Origin: Hydra vulgaris
Lineage: Eukaryota; Cnidaria; Hydrozoa; Anthoathecata; Hydridae
Length of the DNA stretch: 64,000 nt
Assembly: GCF_038396675.1 (NCBI RefSeq)
Contig: NC_088924.1
Span: 31,692,001 to 31,756,000, forward strand
Reading direction: 5' to 3'
The position numbers and the translations under genes were made by a program. This document shows, piece by piece, positions 1 through 15,000 of this stretch (its first letter is position 1; each line of letters begins with the position of its first letter). The notes beneath the pieces are model-generated. The model worked only from the letters and a program-made list of their open reading frames with translations. It made no database searches and had not been told where the DNA came from.

Positions 1-3000
1 ATCAAAAAATAAGACATATGCAACAAAAAAACAGGTTTTCCTTAGTTTCATTTTGAATCTTTTGTAATATTTTTGTAGATTCTTTGGATTTTTTTAAAAA
101 AATGATGAACTAAACCGGAGGGAAGCATAGGAATTTACGTTTTTACGACAATACTCCTTTTTCTCTACAAAAACTAACTTAATATTAAAAAAAGAGACAA
201 AATTATAAAAAAAACCGATTTTCGCTGATTTCTTTTTAATCATTTGCAACATTTTTTTGTATCCTGTTGGTTTGTTAAAAAAAATGATTAAATAATTTTG
301 AAGGAAGCAAAGGAATCAAGTTTTTTTACGACAAATTCTTTTATTCTGTACAAGAACTGATTTAAAATTAAAATAAAACACAAACGCAACAAAAAAACAT
401 GTTTTCCCTTATTTCATTTTAAATTCTTTATAAAATTTTTAAAGATTATCGAGATTTATTTAAAAAAAAAGATAAACGAAATTTAAAAAAAGCAAAGGAA
501 CCTAAGTTTTTTTACGACAAAACCTCTTTTTCTGTACGAAAACTTACTTAATACTAAAAAATAAGACAAAAGCAACAAAAAAACATGTTTTCAATAATTT
601 CTTTTTTATATCACTTGTAATATTTTTGTAGTTTTTGTGGATTTATTTAGAAAAATGATAAGTTAAACTTAAGGGAAGTATAGGAAAATAAATTTTTTAC
701 GACAAAACCCCTTTTTCTGTTCAAAAACTTACTTAGAAGTAAAAAGTAAGACAAAATCGTTAAAAAAAAGGTTTTCGCTAATTTCTTTTTTAATCTTTTG
801 AAACATTTTTGTGTATTCTGTGGTTTTGTTTGGAAAAATGATAAAATAAGTTTGAGGGAAGCAAAGGAACCTAGGTTTTTTACGACAAATCCCCGTTTTC
901 TGTACAATATCTTATTTTAAATAAAAATAAGTAAGACAGAAGCAGCAAAAAACACGTTTTACGGAGTTCTTTACAAATTTTTTGTTATGTTTTTGTGAAT
1001 TCCGTGGGTTTCTTTAATAAATGGTTTAACTAAACTTGTGGGAAGCAAAGGAACATACGTAATTTAGGACAAAACTTCTTTTTCTGTCTGAATTTAACAT
1101 TTTAAATTAAAAAACAAAACAAAAGCAACAAAAATACAGAATCTTACAGATTTCCGTTTAAATCTTTTATTATATTTTAGTTTATTTTGAGGTTTTGTTT
1201 TAAAAAATGTTAAAATAAACTTGAGAAAAGGAAAGCAACCTAAGTATTTTACTACAAATACATATTTGAAATAAAAAAATATGACAAAAGTTCCCAGAAA
1301 ACAAGTTAACACTAACTTTCTTTTGAATACTTAGTTAAATTTCTTTTGATTTTGTAGGTTTCTTTTCAAAAATATTAAAATAAACTTAAGGAAAGCAAAA
1401 AAACTTAAGATTTTTACTACAAAACTCTTTTTCCAGTACAAAAAACTTTAAAATAAAAATAAGACAAAAGCAACAAAAGAACAGGTTCATACTGATTTCT
1501 TATTAAACCTTTGTTATATTTTTGTAGAAACAGTTGATTTATTAAAAAAAACGTTAAAATAAACTAATAGAAGCAAAGAAACTTAGGTTCCTTAAAAAAC
1601 CTTTTTCTCTCTACAAAAACCTACTTAAAACTAAAAAATAAGACTAAAGCTAATTAAAAAAACGTTTTTAATTATTTATTTATAAATCTTTTTTATATTT
1701 TTAGAGATTCTGTGGGGTTAATTGATAAAACTTTAAAATAATCCTAAGGGAAGCAAAGGAACCTAACTTATTTACTACAAAATTCCTTTTTCTATTCAAA
1801 AATGTATTTAAAATTAAAAAATAAGGCAAAATCAAAAAAAATTCGGGTTTTTATTGATTAATTTTTTAATCTTTTTTACATTTTTAGAGATTTTGTAAGT
1901 TTATTTAAAAATGTTAATATAAAGTCGAGGGAATCAAAGTAACCTAAGTTTTTTGCAACAAAACCTCTTTTTCTGTTCAAAAACTTACTTAAAATAAAAA
2001 ATCAAGACAAAATAACAAAAAACAGTTTTTCACTTACTTCCTTTCAAATCTATTATTAAATTTTTGTGGACTTGAAACTTGTTTGATTAAATTGTTAAAA
2101 TAAACTAGAGGAAAGCAAAGGAACATAAGATTTTACGACATAAGCCTTTTTCTTTACAAAAAATTTATTAGAAAAAACAACAAGACAAAAGCAATAAAAC
2201 AACAGGTTTTTAACTGATTTCTTTATTAAACTTTAGTTATATTTTTAAAGATTGTGTGAGTTTATTTAAAAGAAAGGTAAAATAAGTTGAGGGATGCAAA
2301 GTAATTTACAGTTTAACAACAAAACCCCATTTTCTATACAAAAACGTACTTAAACTTAATAAAATACAACAAAATCAACAAAAATATAGGTTTTAATTGA
2401 TTTATTTTCTAGTCTTTATTATAATTAAAGATATTCCGTGGATTTATTTAAAAACATGGTAAAATAGAATCAAGGAATATAAAGTAACGTAATTTTTTTT
2501 ACGATAAAACCCCATTTTAATTTACAAAAACTTACTAATAATAAAAAATTCAGACAAAAGCATCAAATAAACACGTCTTCACTAATTTCCCTTTGCATCT
2601 ATTGTTTTATTTTGTGGATTTCGTAAGTTTTTTTAACAAAATAATAAAATAAACTTGAGGAAAGCAAATGAACCTATGTTTTGTTACGACAAAACTAGTT
2701 TTTCTGTACAAAAAACTTACTTAAAATAAAAATTAAAACAAAAAGCATTAAAACAACAGATTTTCACAGATTTATTTATAAACCTTTTAATATGCTCTTG
2801 TTGATTCTGTGGATTTATTAAAAATAACGTTATACAAAGTGAGGAAAACAAAGTAACATTAGTTTTTCACGACAAAAGCCCATTTTCTATACAAAATTGT
2901 ATTAAAATTAAAAAAAAAGCAAAAGTAACTAAAAAACAGTCTTTCACTGATTTATTTCTGAATCTTTTGTTATATTTTTGTGGATTCTGTGGGTTTATTT

Positions 3001-6000
3001 GAAAAAATGTTTAATTAAAATTGACAGAAGCAAAGGAACCTAACTTTTTAAGACAAATTCTTTTTTGTGTGCAAAAACCTACATAAAGTTACAAAATAAG
3101 ACAAAAACAACAAAATATGATGTTTTCACTAATTTTATTTTGAACTTTTTTTATGTTATTGTAGATTCCGTGGCTTTATTTAAAACAATGGTTAAATAAA
3201 TTGAAGGAGGCAAAGAAACCATAGCTTTTTACGACAAAATCTCATTTTTTGTAGCAAAACTAAATTAAAAGTTTTTCACTAAATTCCTTTTGAATTTTTT
3301 GTTTTATTTTTGTGGATTCTGTGAGTTTGTTTAAACAAATGTTAAAAAAAACTTAAGGGAAGCAAACGAACCCATGTTTTTCACGACAAAACCCGTTTTA
3401 CTCTAGAAATTATTAGTTAAAATTAAAAAATGAAGCACAAGCAACAAATACACAAGTTTTTACTGATTTCCTTTGTAATAATTAGTTATATTTTTGTTGA
3501 TTTTGTGGTTTGATTTAAAAACATCTTGAAAAAAGAATAAGGAAGCAAAGGAACCTAAGTTTTTTACAACAAAGCCTTTATCTGAACAAATTTTTAGTTG
3601 AAATAAAAAAAAAATTAAGCAGCAAAAAAACTAGCTTTTAGTTATTTTCTCACAAAACGTAATATTTGCAAATAATTAGATTATTTAATAACATATTTTA
3701 TATTTTGTAATATTTGCAAAGATTATGTTGGTTTATTTGAAAAAAAGAGTTAAAATAAATTTGAGGAAAGCAAAGTCAAATTAGATTTTTATGACAAAAC
3801 TCTTTTTTCCGTTCAAAAACTTATTTAAAATCTAAAATCAGGATAATGCAAAAAAAATTAGGTATATACTGATTTTCTCTTAAATCTATTGTCTATATAT
3901 GTGGGTTTGTGGGTAATTTTAAAAAAAGGCTAAAATAAACTTGAGGAAAGTATATGAACCAAAGTTTGGTACGACAAAACCTCATAAGCTGTACAAAAAA
4001 TTTACTTAACATTATAGAATAAGGCACATGAACAAAAAAAACAGGTTTGTACTAATTTCCTTAAAACCCTTTATTATATTTTTGTTTAGTATGTGGTTTT
4101 ATTTAAAAATATATTAAAGTAATTTTTGGGAAGCAAAGTAACTTTAGGTTTTTCCGACTAAACACCTTTTTCTATTCAAAAACGTACATAAAATTTAAAC
4201 ATAAGACGAAAGAAACAAAAAAACAGGTTTTAACTGATTTATTTTTGAATAATTATAAATTTTTAGGGATTAAATCTCTTTATTTTTAGGGACAAAATCT
4301 CTTTTTCTGTACAAAAACAAACTTTAAATTAATAATGTAGACAAAAGCAACAAAAAAACAGGTTTTCACAATTTCCTTTTAAGTCTTTTATTTTAGTTTT
4401 GTAGATTCTGTGGATAAATTTGAAAATACGTTAAGAAAAAGTTTAGGGAAGCAAAGGATTCTAAGCTTTTCACGTCAAAACCCCAATTTTCTAAACAAAA
4501 TTTACTTAAAGATAAAAAAATAAATCAAAATGCATCGAAAAAACAGGTTTTCACTTTTTTTCGTTGAATTTTTTATTATAATTTTGTGGGTTCTGTGAGT
4601 TTATTTGAAAAAATGTTAAATTAAACTTGAGGGAAGCAATGAAACCAAAGTTTTTTTACGAAACCCGTTTTACGGTTCATAAACTAACTTTAAATTTAAA
4701 ATTAAGTAAAAAGCAACAATAAAACAGGCTTTCACTAATTTCAATTTTGATTCTTTTCTTTAAATTTTGTAAAATCTATTGGTTTATTTTTAAAAATTTT
4801 AAAATAAACTTAAGGGAAACAAATAAACAAATCAATGTTTTTTACTACAAAACCCTCTTTTTCCATACAAGTTTATAGTTAGAATTAAAAGATAAGACAA
4901 AAGCAATAAAAAACCAGGTTTTCAGTAATTTCTTTTTATATATTTTGTTATATTTATGTAGATTCTGTTAGTTTATGATAAAAAATTAAACAAATTTAAG
5001 AGAAGAATAGAAACCTAAGTTTTTTACGACATAACCATTTTGCCTGTACAAAAACTTACCTAATAATTTAAAATAAGACAAAAGCAACATAAAAACAAAT
5101 TTTCACTGATTTAAAGAATGATTTCAATCTTTTGTTATATTTTTATATAAACTATGGTTTTATTTTTAAAAATGTTAGAATAAACTTGAGGGAACAAGGT
5201 AACCTATGTTTTTAACAAAAAAACCGCATTTTCTGTACAAAAACTTATTCAAAATAAAAATAAGAAAAACAAAAGTAACAAAAACTGTTTTAACTGATTT
5301 TTAAATGAACTATTAATATTTTCGTAGATTCTGTCGGTTTATTTGAAAAAATGTTTAATTAAACTTGAGGGAAGCAAAGGTAACTACGTTTTTTACGACA
5401 AAATCGTTTTTTCTGTTGAAATTTTTCTTTTTAATTAAAAGATTAGACAGAAGAAACAAAAAAATGAATTTTTACTAATTTACTTTTAATTCTTTCATTT
5501 TTAATTTTGTAAATTCTGTGAGGTAAACTAAAAAAAATGGTAAAAAAAAATTTAGGGAAGCAAAGTAACATACTTTTTTTAACACAAAACCCCTTTCTTT
5601 TGTACCGAAAACATACCTAAAAACAAAAAATAAGAAAAAAGCAACAAAAAAAAGGTTTTTACTGATTACCTTTTGAATTTTTTGTAATGTTTTTTTAGAT
5701 TTTACGTGTTTATTAAAAAAAAATTAAATATAACTTAAGGGAGGAATAGAAACCCAAGAATTTTACAACAAACGTTTTTTCATAAACAAAAACTTAGCTT
5801 AAAATAAAAAATAAAACAAAAGCATCAAAAAAATAGATTTTTACAAATATCCTTTTAATTTATTTTTATTTTTATTTTTATTTTTATATTTTTGTAGATA
5901 CTGTGTTTTAATTTTAAAAAATGATAAAATAAACTTAAGGGAAGCAAATGAACCTTTGCTTTTACAACAAAATCCCAAACTCTGTAGAAATTTTTATTTT

Positions 6001-9000
6001 AAATTAAAAAAAAAGACAAAAGAACTATTAAAACAGGTTTTTACTAATTTCTTTCTGATTCCTTTGTTTTAATTTTGTAGTTTCTGTGAGTTAATTTAAA
6101 AAAATTGAAAAAAAAATTAATAAGGCAAAGTAATCAAAGTTTTTTACCACAAAACACCATTTTTCTATAGCAAAAACTTAATTAAAATTAAAAAATAAGA
6201 CAAAAGCAACAAAAAAACAGGTTTTCACTAATTTACTTTTAAATCTTATGTTATATTTTTGTAGATTTTATGTGTTTAATGAAAAAATGTTAAACATAAC
6301 ATGAAGGAAGAAAAGAAACCCAAAATTTTCACAAAAAACGCCATTTTATGAACAAAAACTTACTTTAATATAAAAAATTAAACAAAAGCATCAAAAAAAT
6401 AGATTTTCACTAATTTTCTTTTGAATTTTTTGTTACTTTTTTGTTGATTCTGTGGGTTTAATTTTGAAAAGCGATAAAATAATCTTGAGGGAATCAGATG
6501 AACCTATGTTTTCTACGACAAAACGACTTTTTCTAAACATATTATTAGATTGAATTAGATGAAAATTAATAAAAAAAAAAAAGCAAAAAAAAAACTGGCT
6601 TTCCTTGATTTCCTTTTTAACATTTATTATATTTTTGTAGATAATGTGGGTTTATTTGAAAAAATGTTGAAATAAACTTAAGGGAAGCAAAGAAACTTAT
6701 GCTTTTTACGACATAGCCCCGAAATTTTTACAAAAACTAACTTAAAGGTAAAAAAATAAGACAAAAGCTATAAAAAACCAAGTTGATACTAGTTTCCTTT
6801 TGAATCTTATGTTTGGATTTTGTAGATATTTATGTTTATTTAAAACAATGTTTTATTACAACTGAGGGAATCAAAAGAAGCTAAGTGTTTTACGACAAAA
6901 CCTCCTTTTTTAATACAACTTTATGATCAAAATTAAAAAATAAAACAAAAGCAATAAAAGAACAGGTTTCCACTGATTTGCTTTTAAACCTTTTGTTATA
7001 TTTTTGTGAATTCTGTAAATTTATTTGAAGGAATATTAAACTAAAATTGAAGGAAGCAAAGGAAACAAAGTGTTTAACGACAAAACCCTTTTTTTCTGCA
7101 CATTTTCTTAGTTAAAATTAAAAAATTTTAACCAAGAAAACTAAAAAAAAGACAAAAGCTACATAAAAACAGGTTTTCACTAATTTCTCCTTGAATCTTT
7201 TATTTAATTTTTTCAATTCTGTGGGTTATTTAAAAAAATGTAAAAAAGTTAAGAGTATCACAGTAACCTATGTTTTTTAACACAAAACTCCTTCTTCTAT
7301 ATTAAAAACTTAATTAAAACTTAAAAAATAGACTAAAGCCCAAAAAAATAGGTTTTTATCTATTTCTTCTTTAAACTTTTGTTATATTTTCGTATATTCT
7401 GTTACTTTATTAAAAAAAATGTTAAAATTAAATTGAGGAAAGCAAAGCCGTTTTCGATTTTCACGACAAACTTTTTTTATAACTTTCTTAAAATTATTAA
7501 ACAAGAAAAAAGCCACAATAAAACACGTTATCATCTATTTCTTTTCTAATCTTTTGTTATATTTTTGTAGATTCTGTAAGTTTATTTAAAAAAAAGTTAA
7601 AATAAACTTGAGGAAAGGAAAGCTAATTTCGTTTTTTACGACAAAACTCTTTTTTCTGCAAAAAATTTAATTAAATATATTAAATAATACAAAAGCATTA
7701 AAAAACACGTTTTGACTTATTTTTTTTTTTGACATCTTTTGCTATGATTTTGTAGATTCTTTACGCTTATTTAAAAAAATGGTAAAATAAACTCAATGGA
7801 AGAAAAGGAAGCTATGATTTTAACGACATAACCCCTTTTCCTGTACAAAAATTTACTTAAATTAAAAAAAAGAAAAAGCAACAAAAAAACACCTTTTTCC
7901 TTACATCTTTTGTAACCTTTTGTTATATTTTTGTAGATTCTTTTTGTTCTATTTTTTTTTTTTAGAGAAAATCGCATTTTCTGTACAAAAACTTACTTAA
8001 ATTGCAAAAATTAGACAAAAGCAACAAAAAAACGGTTTTTAACTGATTTCTGTTAGATTATTTTGTTATGTTTTTGTTGATTTGTGCGTTTATGAGAAAA
8101 AATGTTAAAACAAACTTGAGGAAAGCAAAGCAAGCTATTTTTTTTCCAACAAATTCCTTTTTTCAGAAGAAAAACCTACAAAAAAATAAAAATATGACAA
8201 AAACAACGAAAAAACAAGTTTTTACTATTTTTCTTTAAAATCTTTATATTTTTGTAGATTTTGTCGGTTTATTGTTAAAATAAGTTTGAGTGAAGCAATG
8301 AAATCTACGTTAATTTGACATCATTTTCTGTAACAAAAACTAACTTTTAATTAAAAAAATAAACAAAAGCAACAAAAAAACAGGTTTTCAATAACTTATT
8401 TTTAAATCTTTTATAATATTTTTATAGACTCTGTGAGTTAAGTAAGAAAAATGGTTAATTAAAGCCGAGACACCTTTCTAAACCTATGTTTTTCGGCTCA
8501 AGTATATCTTTTACTCGATAAATTTTATATGAAAATAAATATTTTTACATAAAACAATTAAAAAATATGTTTTTACTGATTTTTTTTTTCTAATCTTTTG
8601 CAACATTTTCGTAGATTCTGAAGGTTTACTAGAAAAAATATTAAAATTAACTTTAGAGAAGATAAGCCACCTAGCCTTTTTACAACAAAACCCATTATTC
8701 TATACTAAAACTTACTTTAAATTAAAAATTAAGACAAAAGCAACAAAAAAACACTTTTTACTTATTTCTTTTGGAATATTTTGTTGTATTTCTGCAGATT
8801 CTTTAAATTTATTTTTAAAAATGTTAAAAAAAACTTGAGGAAAGCAAAGGAAACTAAATATTCTTAGACAAAATCTATTTTAATGTACAAAAACGTACCT
8901 AAAGTTTCAAAATGTGTTAAAAGCAACAAAAAAATATATTTTAACTGATTTCTGATGGAATATATAGTTATATTTTTGTTGGTTCTGTGGGTTTATTAGA

Positions 9001-12000
9001 AAAAATGTTGTAACAAACTTGAGGAAAGCAAAGCAACCTACTTTATTAACAAAAATTTTATTTTTTCTGTAGAAAAACCAAGTTAAAAAGAAAATATAAG
9101 AAAATGCAGCAAAAAAACAAGTTATCACTGATTTCCTTTAAAATCTTTCGTTATATTTTTGTAGATTTTGTGGGTTATTAAAAAAAAAATGTTAAAATAA
9201 GTTTGAAGGAGGTAAAAGAATTTACGCTTCATCGACGAAACTCTTTTTTCTGAACAAAAACGTGTTTCAAATTAAAAAATTAGACAAAAGCAACAAAAAC
9301 ACGTTTTGACTAACTTATTTTGAATCTTATATAATATTTTAATAAATTCTATAAACTAAGTAAAAAAAATGGCTATTTAAAGCCTAGGCATTCATCTAAA
9401 CCTTTGTTTTTACGCTCAAATATTCTTTTTACTTGATTAAGTTTTTATGAAAATGAATATTTCTAAAAAAAAACATTAAAAAAACACGTTTACACTGATT
9501 TCGTTCCTAATCTTTTGTAATTTTTTTTGTAAATTTTGTTGGTTTAGTAGAAATAACGTTTAAATAAACTTGAGGGAAGAAAAGCAACGCACCCTTTTTA
9601 CAACAAATACCTTTATTCTGTACTAAAACTTACTTGAAATTAAAAAGAAGACTATAGCAACAAAAAACACGATTTTACTTGTTTCTTTTGGAATCTTTTG
9701 TTATATATTGTGGATTCTTTAAGTTTAATTTAAAAAAATGGAAAAATTATCTTGAGGAAAGCAAAGGAACCTAAGTTTTTTTATACAAAATTCCTTTTTC
9801 TGTACAAAAACTTCCTTAAAGTTACAAAATAAGACAAAAGTAACAAAAAAAACAGTTTTTAACTGATTTCTGTTGGAATCCTCGGTTATGATTTTGTTAA
9901 TTCTGTGGATATTTTTAGAAAAATGTTATAACAAACATGAGAAAAGCCAAGCAACCTACAACAAATTTTTACAACAAACTCAATTTTTCGGTAGACAAAC
10001 CTATTTAAAAAGATAAAATCAACAAAAAACATGTTTTCACTTAATTATTTTCAAATCTTTTGAATAGTTAAGTAGATCCTGCAGATTTATTAGAAAAAAT
10101 ATTAAATTAAACTTGAGAAAATTAAAGGAACCTAAGTTTTATACGACAAAACCCCTTTTTCTGTACAAGAACTTACTTAATATTAAAATGCAAGACTAAA
10201 GCAACAAAAATCAAGTTTCCACTGATTTTTATTTTAATCTTATTTTATATGATTGTAAATTCTGTAGGTTTATTAAAAATGTTAAAATAAACATAAAGGA
10301 GAAAAAGGAATTAAAGTTTCTTACGATAAAACCTCTTTTTCTGCACGATAACTTACTTAAGTTTAAAAAAAAAGACAAAAGTAAAAAAAAATACTTTATC
10401 ATTTATTTATTTCGGAATTTTTTGTTAAATTTTTAAATATTCTTTAGGTTTATTTAAAAAAAATTTTTAATAAACTTGATGGAAGCATAGGAACCTAAGT
10501 TTTTTACGATAAAACCCCTTTTTCTGTACAAAAAGTTACTTAAAAATAAAAAATAAAACAAAAGCAACAAAAAAACAAGTTTTTACTTACTTTTTTACAA
10601 ATCAATTGTTAAACTTCTGTAGATTCTTTAGGTTAATTAAAACAAATGTTAAATTAAAGTTAAGAAAAGCAAAGCAACCTACCTTTTTTGACGACAAAAC
10701 TATTTTTTCTGGACAAAAACTTACTTAAAAACAAAATATAAGGCAAAAGCAACAAAAAACACGTTTTCACTAATTTTTTTCGGAATCTATTGTTGTATTT
10801 TTTTAAATTCTGTAGGTTTATTAGCAATAATATTAAAATAAACTTAGAGAAAGCTAATGAACGTATGTTCTTAACGACAAAGCCCCTTAATAAAGTCAAA
10901 AGCAACAAAAAAATGTTATCATTTGTTTCTTTCGCAATTTTTTTTTTTAATTTTTGCAAAATCTTTAGGTTAAATAAAAAAAATGTTTAATTTTTGAAGA
11001 TTCTTCAGGTTAAATGAAAAAATGTTAAAATATATTTAAGGAAAGCAAAAGAACCTAAGTTGTTTATGACCAAACCTCTTTTTCTGTGCAAACCCATTCT
11101 TAAAATAATAAGACAAAAGCAATAAAAAAACAGGTTTTCACTAATTTCTTTTGGAATCTTTTAAAATTTTTTCGTTGATTCTACGTATTTATTAAAAGAA
11201 CTGGTTAAATAATTTTGAGAGAAACAGGAACCTACGCTTTTAAAGACAAAGTCCCTGTTTCTGTATAAAAACTTACTTAAAGGTAAAAAATAAGGCAAAA
11301 GCGACAAAAAAACAGGATTTCACTGATTTCCACTCGATTTTTTAATTATATTTTTAAAGATTTATTTGAATAAATTGTAAAACAAAATTAAAAGAGACAA
11401 TTGAACCTATTTTTTTTTAAGACAAATTCCATTTTTTTGTACAAAAGTATTCTTAAGAATAAAAAATAAGTCAAAAGGATCAAAAAATTTGGCTTTCACT
11501 GATTTCATTTTATATTTTTTGGCCAATTATTGTAGATTCTTTCGGGGTAGTTTGAGAAAACGTTGAAATAAATTTGATGGAAGCAAAGAAGCAAAAAATT
11601 AAAATTAGAAAATAGCATCAAAATACTAATTTTACTAATTTCTTTATAAACCTTTGGTTTTATTCTTATAGATTATGTGTGTTTACTTAAAAAAATATTA
11701 AAGTAAATTAAGGGAAACAAAGTAACCTGAATTTACTACAACTAATCCCCATTTTCTGTACAAAAATTTACGTAAAATTAAAAATTAAGACAATAGTAAC
11801 AAAAATACAGGATTTCCCTGATTTTCTTTTGACTCTTTTGTTTTGTTTATGTGGGAGCTTTAAGTTTTTTTGAAAAAATGTTCAATAAACTTGAAGGAAG
11901 CAAATAAGCCTATATTTTTCAGGACAGTACCTTTTTTTCTATGCAATGTTTTTGTAAAAGTTAAAAGATAAGAAAAAAGCACAGAAAATCAAGTTATAAC

Positions 12001-15000
12001 TGATTTCTTTATGAACCTTTTGTTATATTTATGTGCATTCTGTGGGTTGATTTTAAAAAATGTAAAAATAATGTTTAGGAAAGCAAAGTAATTTAAGTTT
12101 TTTAGGACAAATCCATTTTATCTGTAGAAAAACTTACTTAAAATTAAAAAACAAACAAAAAAAACAAAAAAATATGTTTTCGCTATTTTTAATTTAAACC
12201 TTTTGTTTTTTTTTTGTAAAATATGTGTGTTTATTTGAAAAAATGTTAAAAAAAATTAAAGGAAAGCAGAGGAACTTAAAATTTTTACGACAAAAACCCT
12301 TTTCTGTATAAATTTTTAGATAAAATTAAAAAATAAGACAAAACCATCAAAAAATCAAGTTTTCACTAATTTCTTTTTGAACCTATTGTTATATTTTTCT
12401 ATATTCTGCAGGTTCATTTGAAAAAATGTAAAAGAAATTAGACGACAGCAATGTAATCTCCTTTTTTTTACTACAAAACCTTTATTTTTTAATTTAAAGT
12501 TCCTTTAAAATTAAAAAATAAGACAAAAAGAACAAAAAACATGTTTCCACTTTTTTTCTTTTGAATTTTTTGTTGAATTTTTGTAGAAATTTTTGGTTTA
12601 CTTAAAAAAAAGTTAAAATTAACATGAATTTAGCAAACGAACCTAAGTTTTTTTACCACAAACCCCTTTTTCTGTACAGGTTGTTATTTAAAATTAAAAG
12701 ATAACAAAAAAACAACAAAAATCAGGTTGTCATTGATTTCATTTTGAACCATTCATTATATTTTTATAGATTCTATGGGTTTATTATAAAAAAGTTAAAA
12801 TTAATTTGAGGGAAGCAAAGTAATCGATGTTTTTCTCGACAAAACCCCTTTTTCTGTACAAAACTACCTTAATATTAAAAATTAAGACAAAAGCAAATGA
12901 AAAACATGTTATCACTAATGTCCTTTTTAATCTTATGTCGTTTTTATGTAGATTTTTGAGGTTTGTTTGAAAAAACTTTGAAATACACTTGAGGGAAGTA
13001 TAGGAGAGTATGTTTTTTACGACAAACCCTATTTTCTGTACAAAAACATACTTAAAAATAAAATAAGAAAGACAGAGGCAACAAAAACTGTCATTACTAA
13101 TTTCTTTATAAACCCTTTGTTATGCTTTTGTAGATTCTGTAGGTTTATTTGAAAAAAAGTTAAAATAAACCTATGGTAAGAAAATGAACCCAACTTTTTT
13201 ACAATAAAACCCTTTTTTTTGTAAAAAAAATTTTTTTTAATTAAAAACCAAACATTAGCAACAAAAAAATAGATTATCACTGATTTTCTACTGAATGTTT
13301 TGTTATACTTTTAAAGATTCAGTGGATTTATTTAAAAAAATGTAAAATTGGTTTTAAGGAAAGCAAAGAAACCTAAGTTTTCTACGACAAAATGCATTTT
13401 TCTAAACAAAACTTAAAATTATAAAAAAAATACAAAAGCAACACAAAAACAAGTTTTTACCTATTTCACTTAAAACCCTTTTTTTTTTTTTTTTTTTTGT
13501 AGATTATGTGGGTTTATTTAAAAAAATATTTAAATAAATTAAGGCAAGCAAAGTAACCTAATATTTTTGTATTTTTGTAAATTTTGAAGGTTTATAAGCA
13601 ACAATGTTAAAATAAACTTGACGAAAGCAAATGAACGTATGTTCTTGAAGGCCAAGCCCTTTATTCTGTACAAAAACTGATTTAAAATTAAAAAATAAGA
13701 CAAGAGCAAAACAAAAATATTCTCAATTATTTCTTTCGCAATCTTTTGTTAAATTTTTTTAAATTCTTTAGGTTAAATAAAAAAAATGTTAGAATAATTT
13801 TAAGGAAGGCAAAAGAACCTTTTTGTAAAGTTTTTCACGACCAAACCTCTTTTTCTGTACAAAAACATACTTAAAACTATATAATAAGACAGAAGCAACA
13901 AAAAAACAGGTTGTCACTAACTTTTTTGGACTCTTTGAAAATATATTTGTAGATTCTGCGGATTTATTATAAAAACTGGTTAAATAAGTTTTAGAGTAGC
14001 AAAGGACCCTGCGCTTTTCAAAACAAAACCCCTTTTTTGTACAAAAACTTACTTAAAAGTAAAAAATTAGACAAAAGCAACAAAAAAACAAGTTTTCACT
14101 GACATTTTTTAAAGTCTTTGATGTTATCATTAAAGATTTTGCATTTTTACTAAAAAAATGAGATGCCATCCCTTTCATTTAAAATTTTGTTTTTTCGCTA
14201 AAGTTCTCTTTAAACATGATAAAATTTTTTATCAAAGTTTTACTAATTTCTGTTGGATTCTTTACTTTTTCTTTTGTTAATTCTATGGGTTTATTAGAAA
14301 AAATGTTATAACAAACTTGAGGAAAGCAAATTAACCTACTTTTTTACGACAAATCCTTTTTTTCTGAACAAAAACCTACTTAAAATTGAAACATAACACA
14401 AAAGCAACAAAAACAAAGGTTTTACTGATTTTTTTGGATTCTTTTGTTAAATTTTTGTATATTTTGTGGGTTTATTTAAAAAAATGCTAAAAAAGTTTGA
14501 GGGAAGCAAAGGAATCTAAGCTTTTAACGACAAAACCCCTTTCTCTGTATGAAAACATACTTAATATTAAAAATTAGACATAAGCAACAAAAAAGTAGGT
14601 TTTCACTAACTTGTTTTGTAATTTTCTATAATATTTTTATAGATTCGGTAAGTTTAGTAAATTAAATGCTAAAAAACGGCCAAAGCACCCATTTTAACTT
14701 TTGTTTTTTCGCTCAAGTACTCTTTTTACTCGATAAAGTTTTTATAAAATCAAATATTTCAATATAAAAAAAACAAAAAAACACGTTTTCACTGATTTCT
14801 TTTCTAATCTTATGTTATATGTTTGTAGATACTGTGGGTTTATTAAAAAAATATTAAATCAAACTTTAGGAAAGAAAAGCAATTTAACTTTTTTAAAACA
14901 AAACCGTTTTTTTAAACAAAAACTTACTTGATATTAAAAAACAAGACAAAATCATTAAAATACACGTTTTCACTTATTTCTTCTTTTATCATTTGTTAAA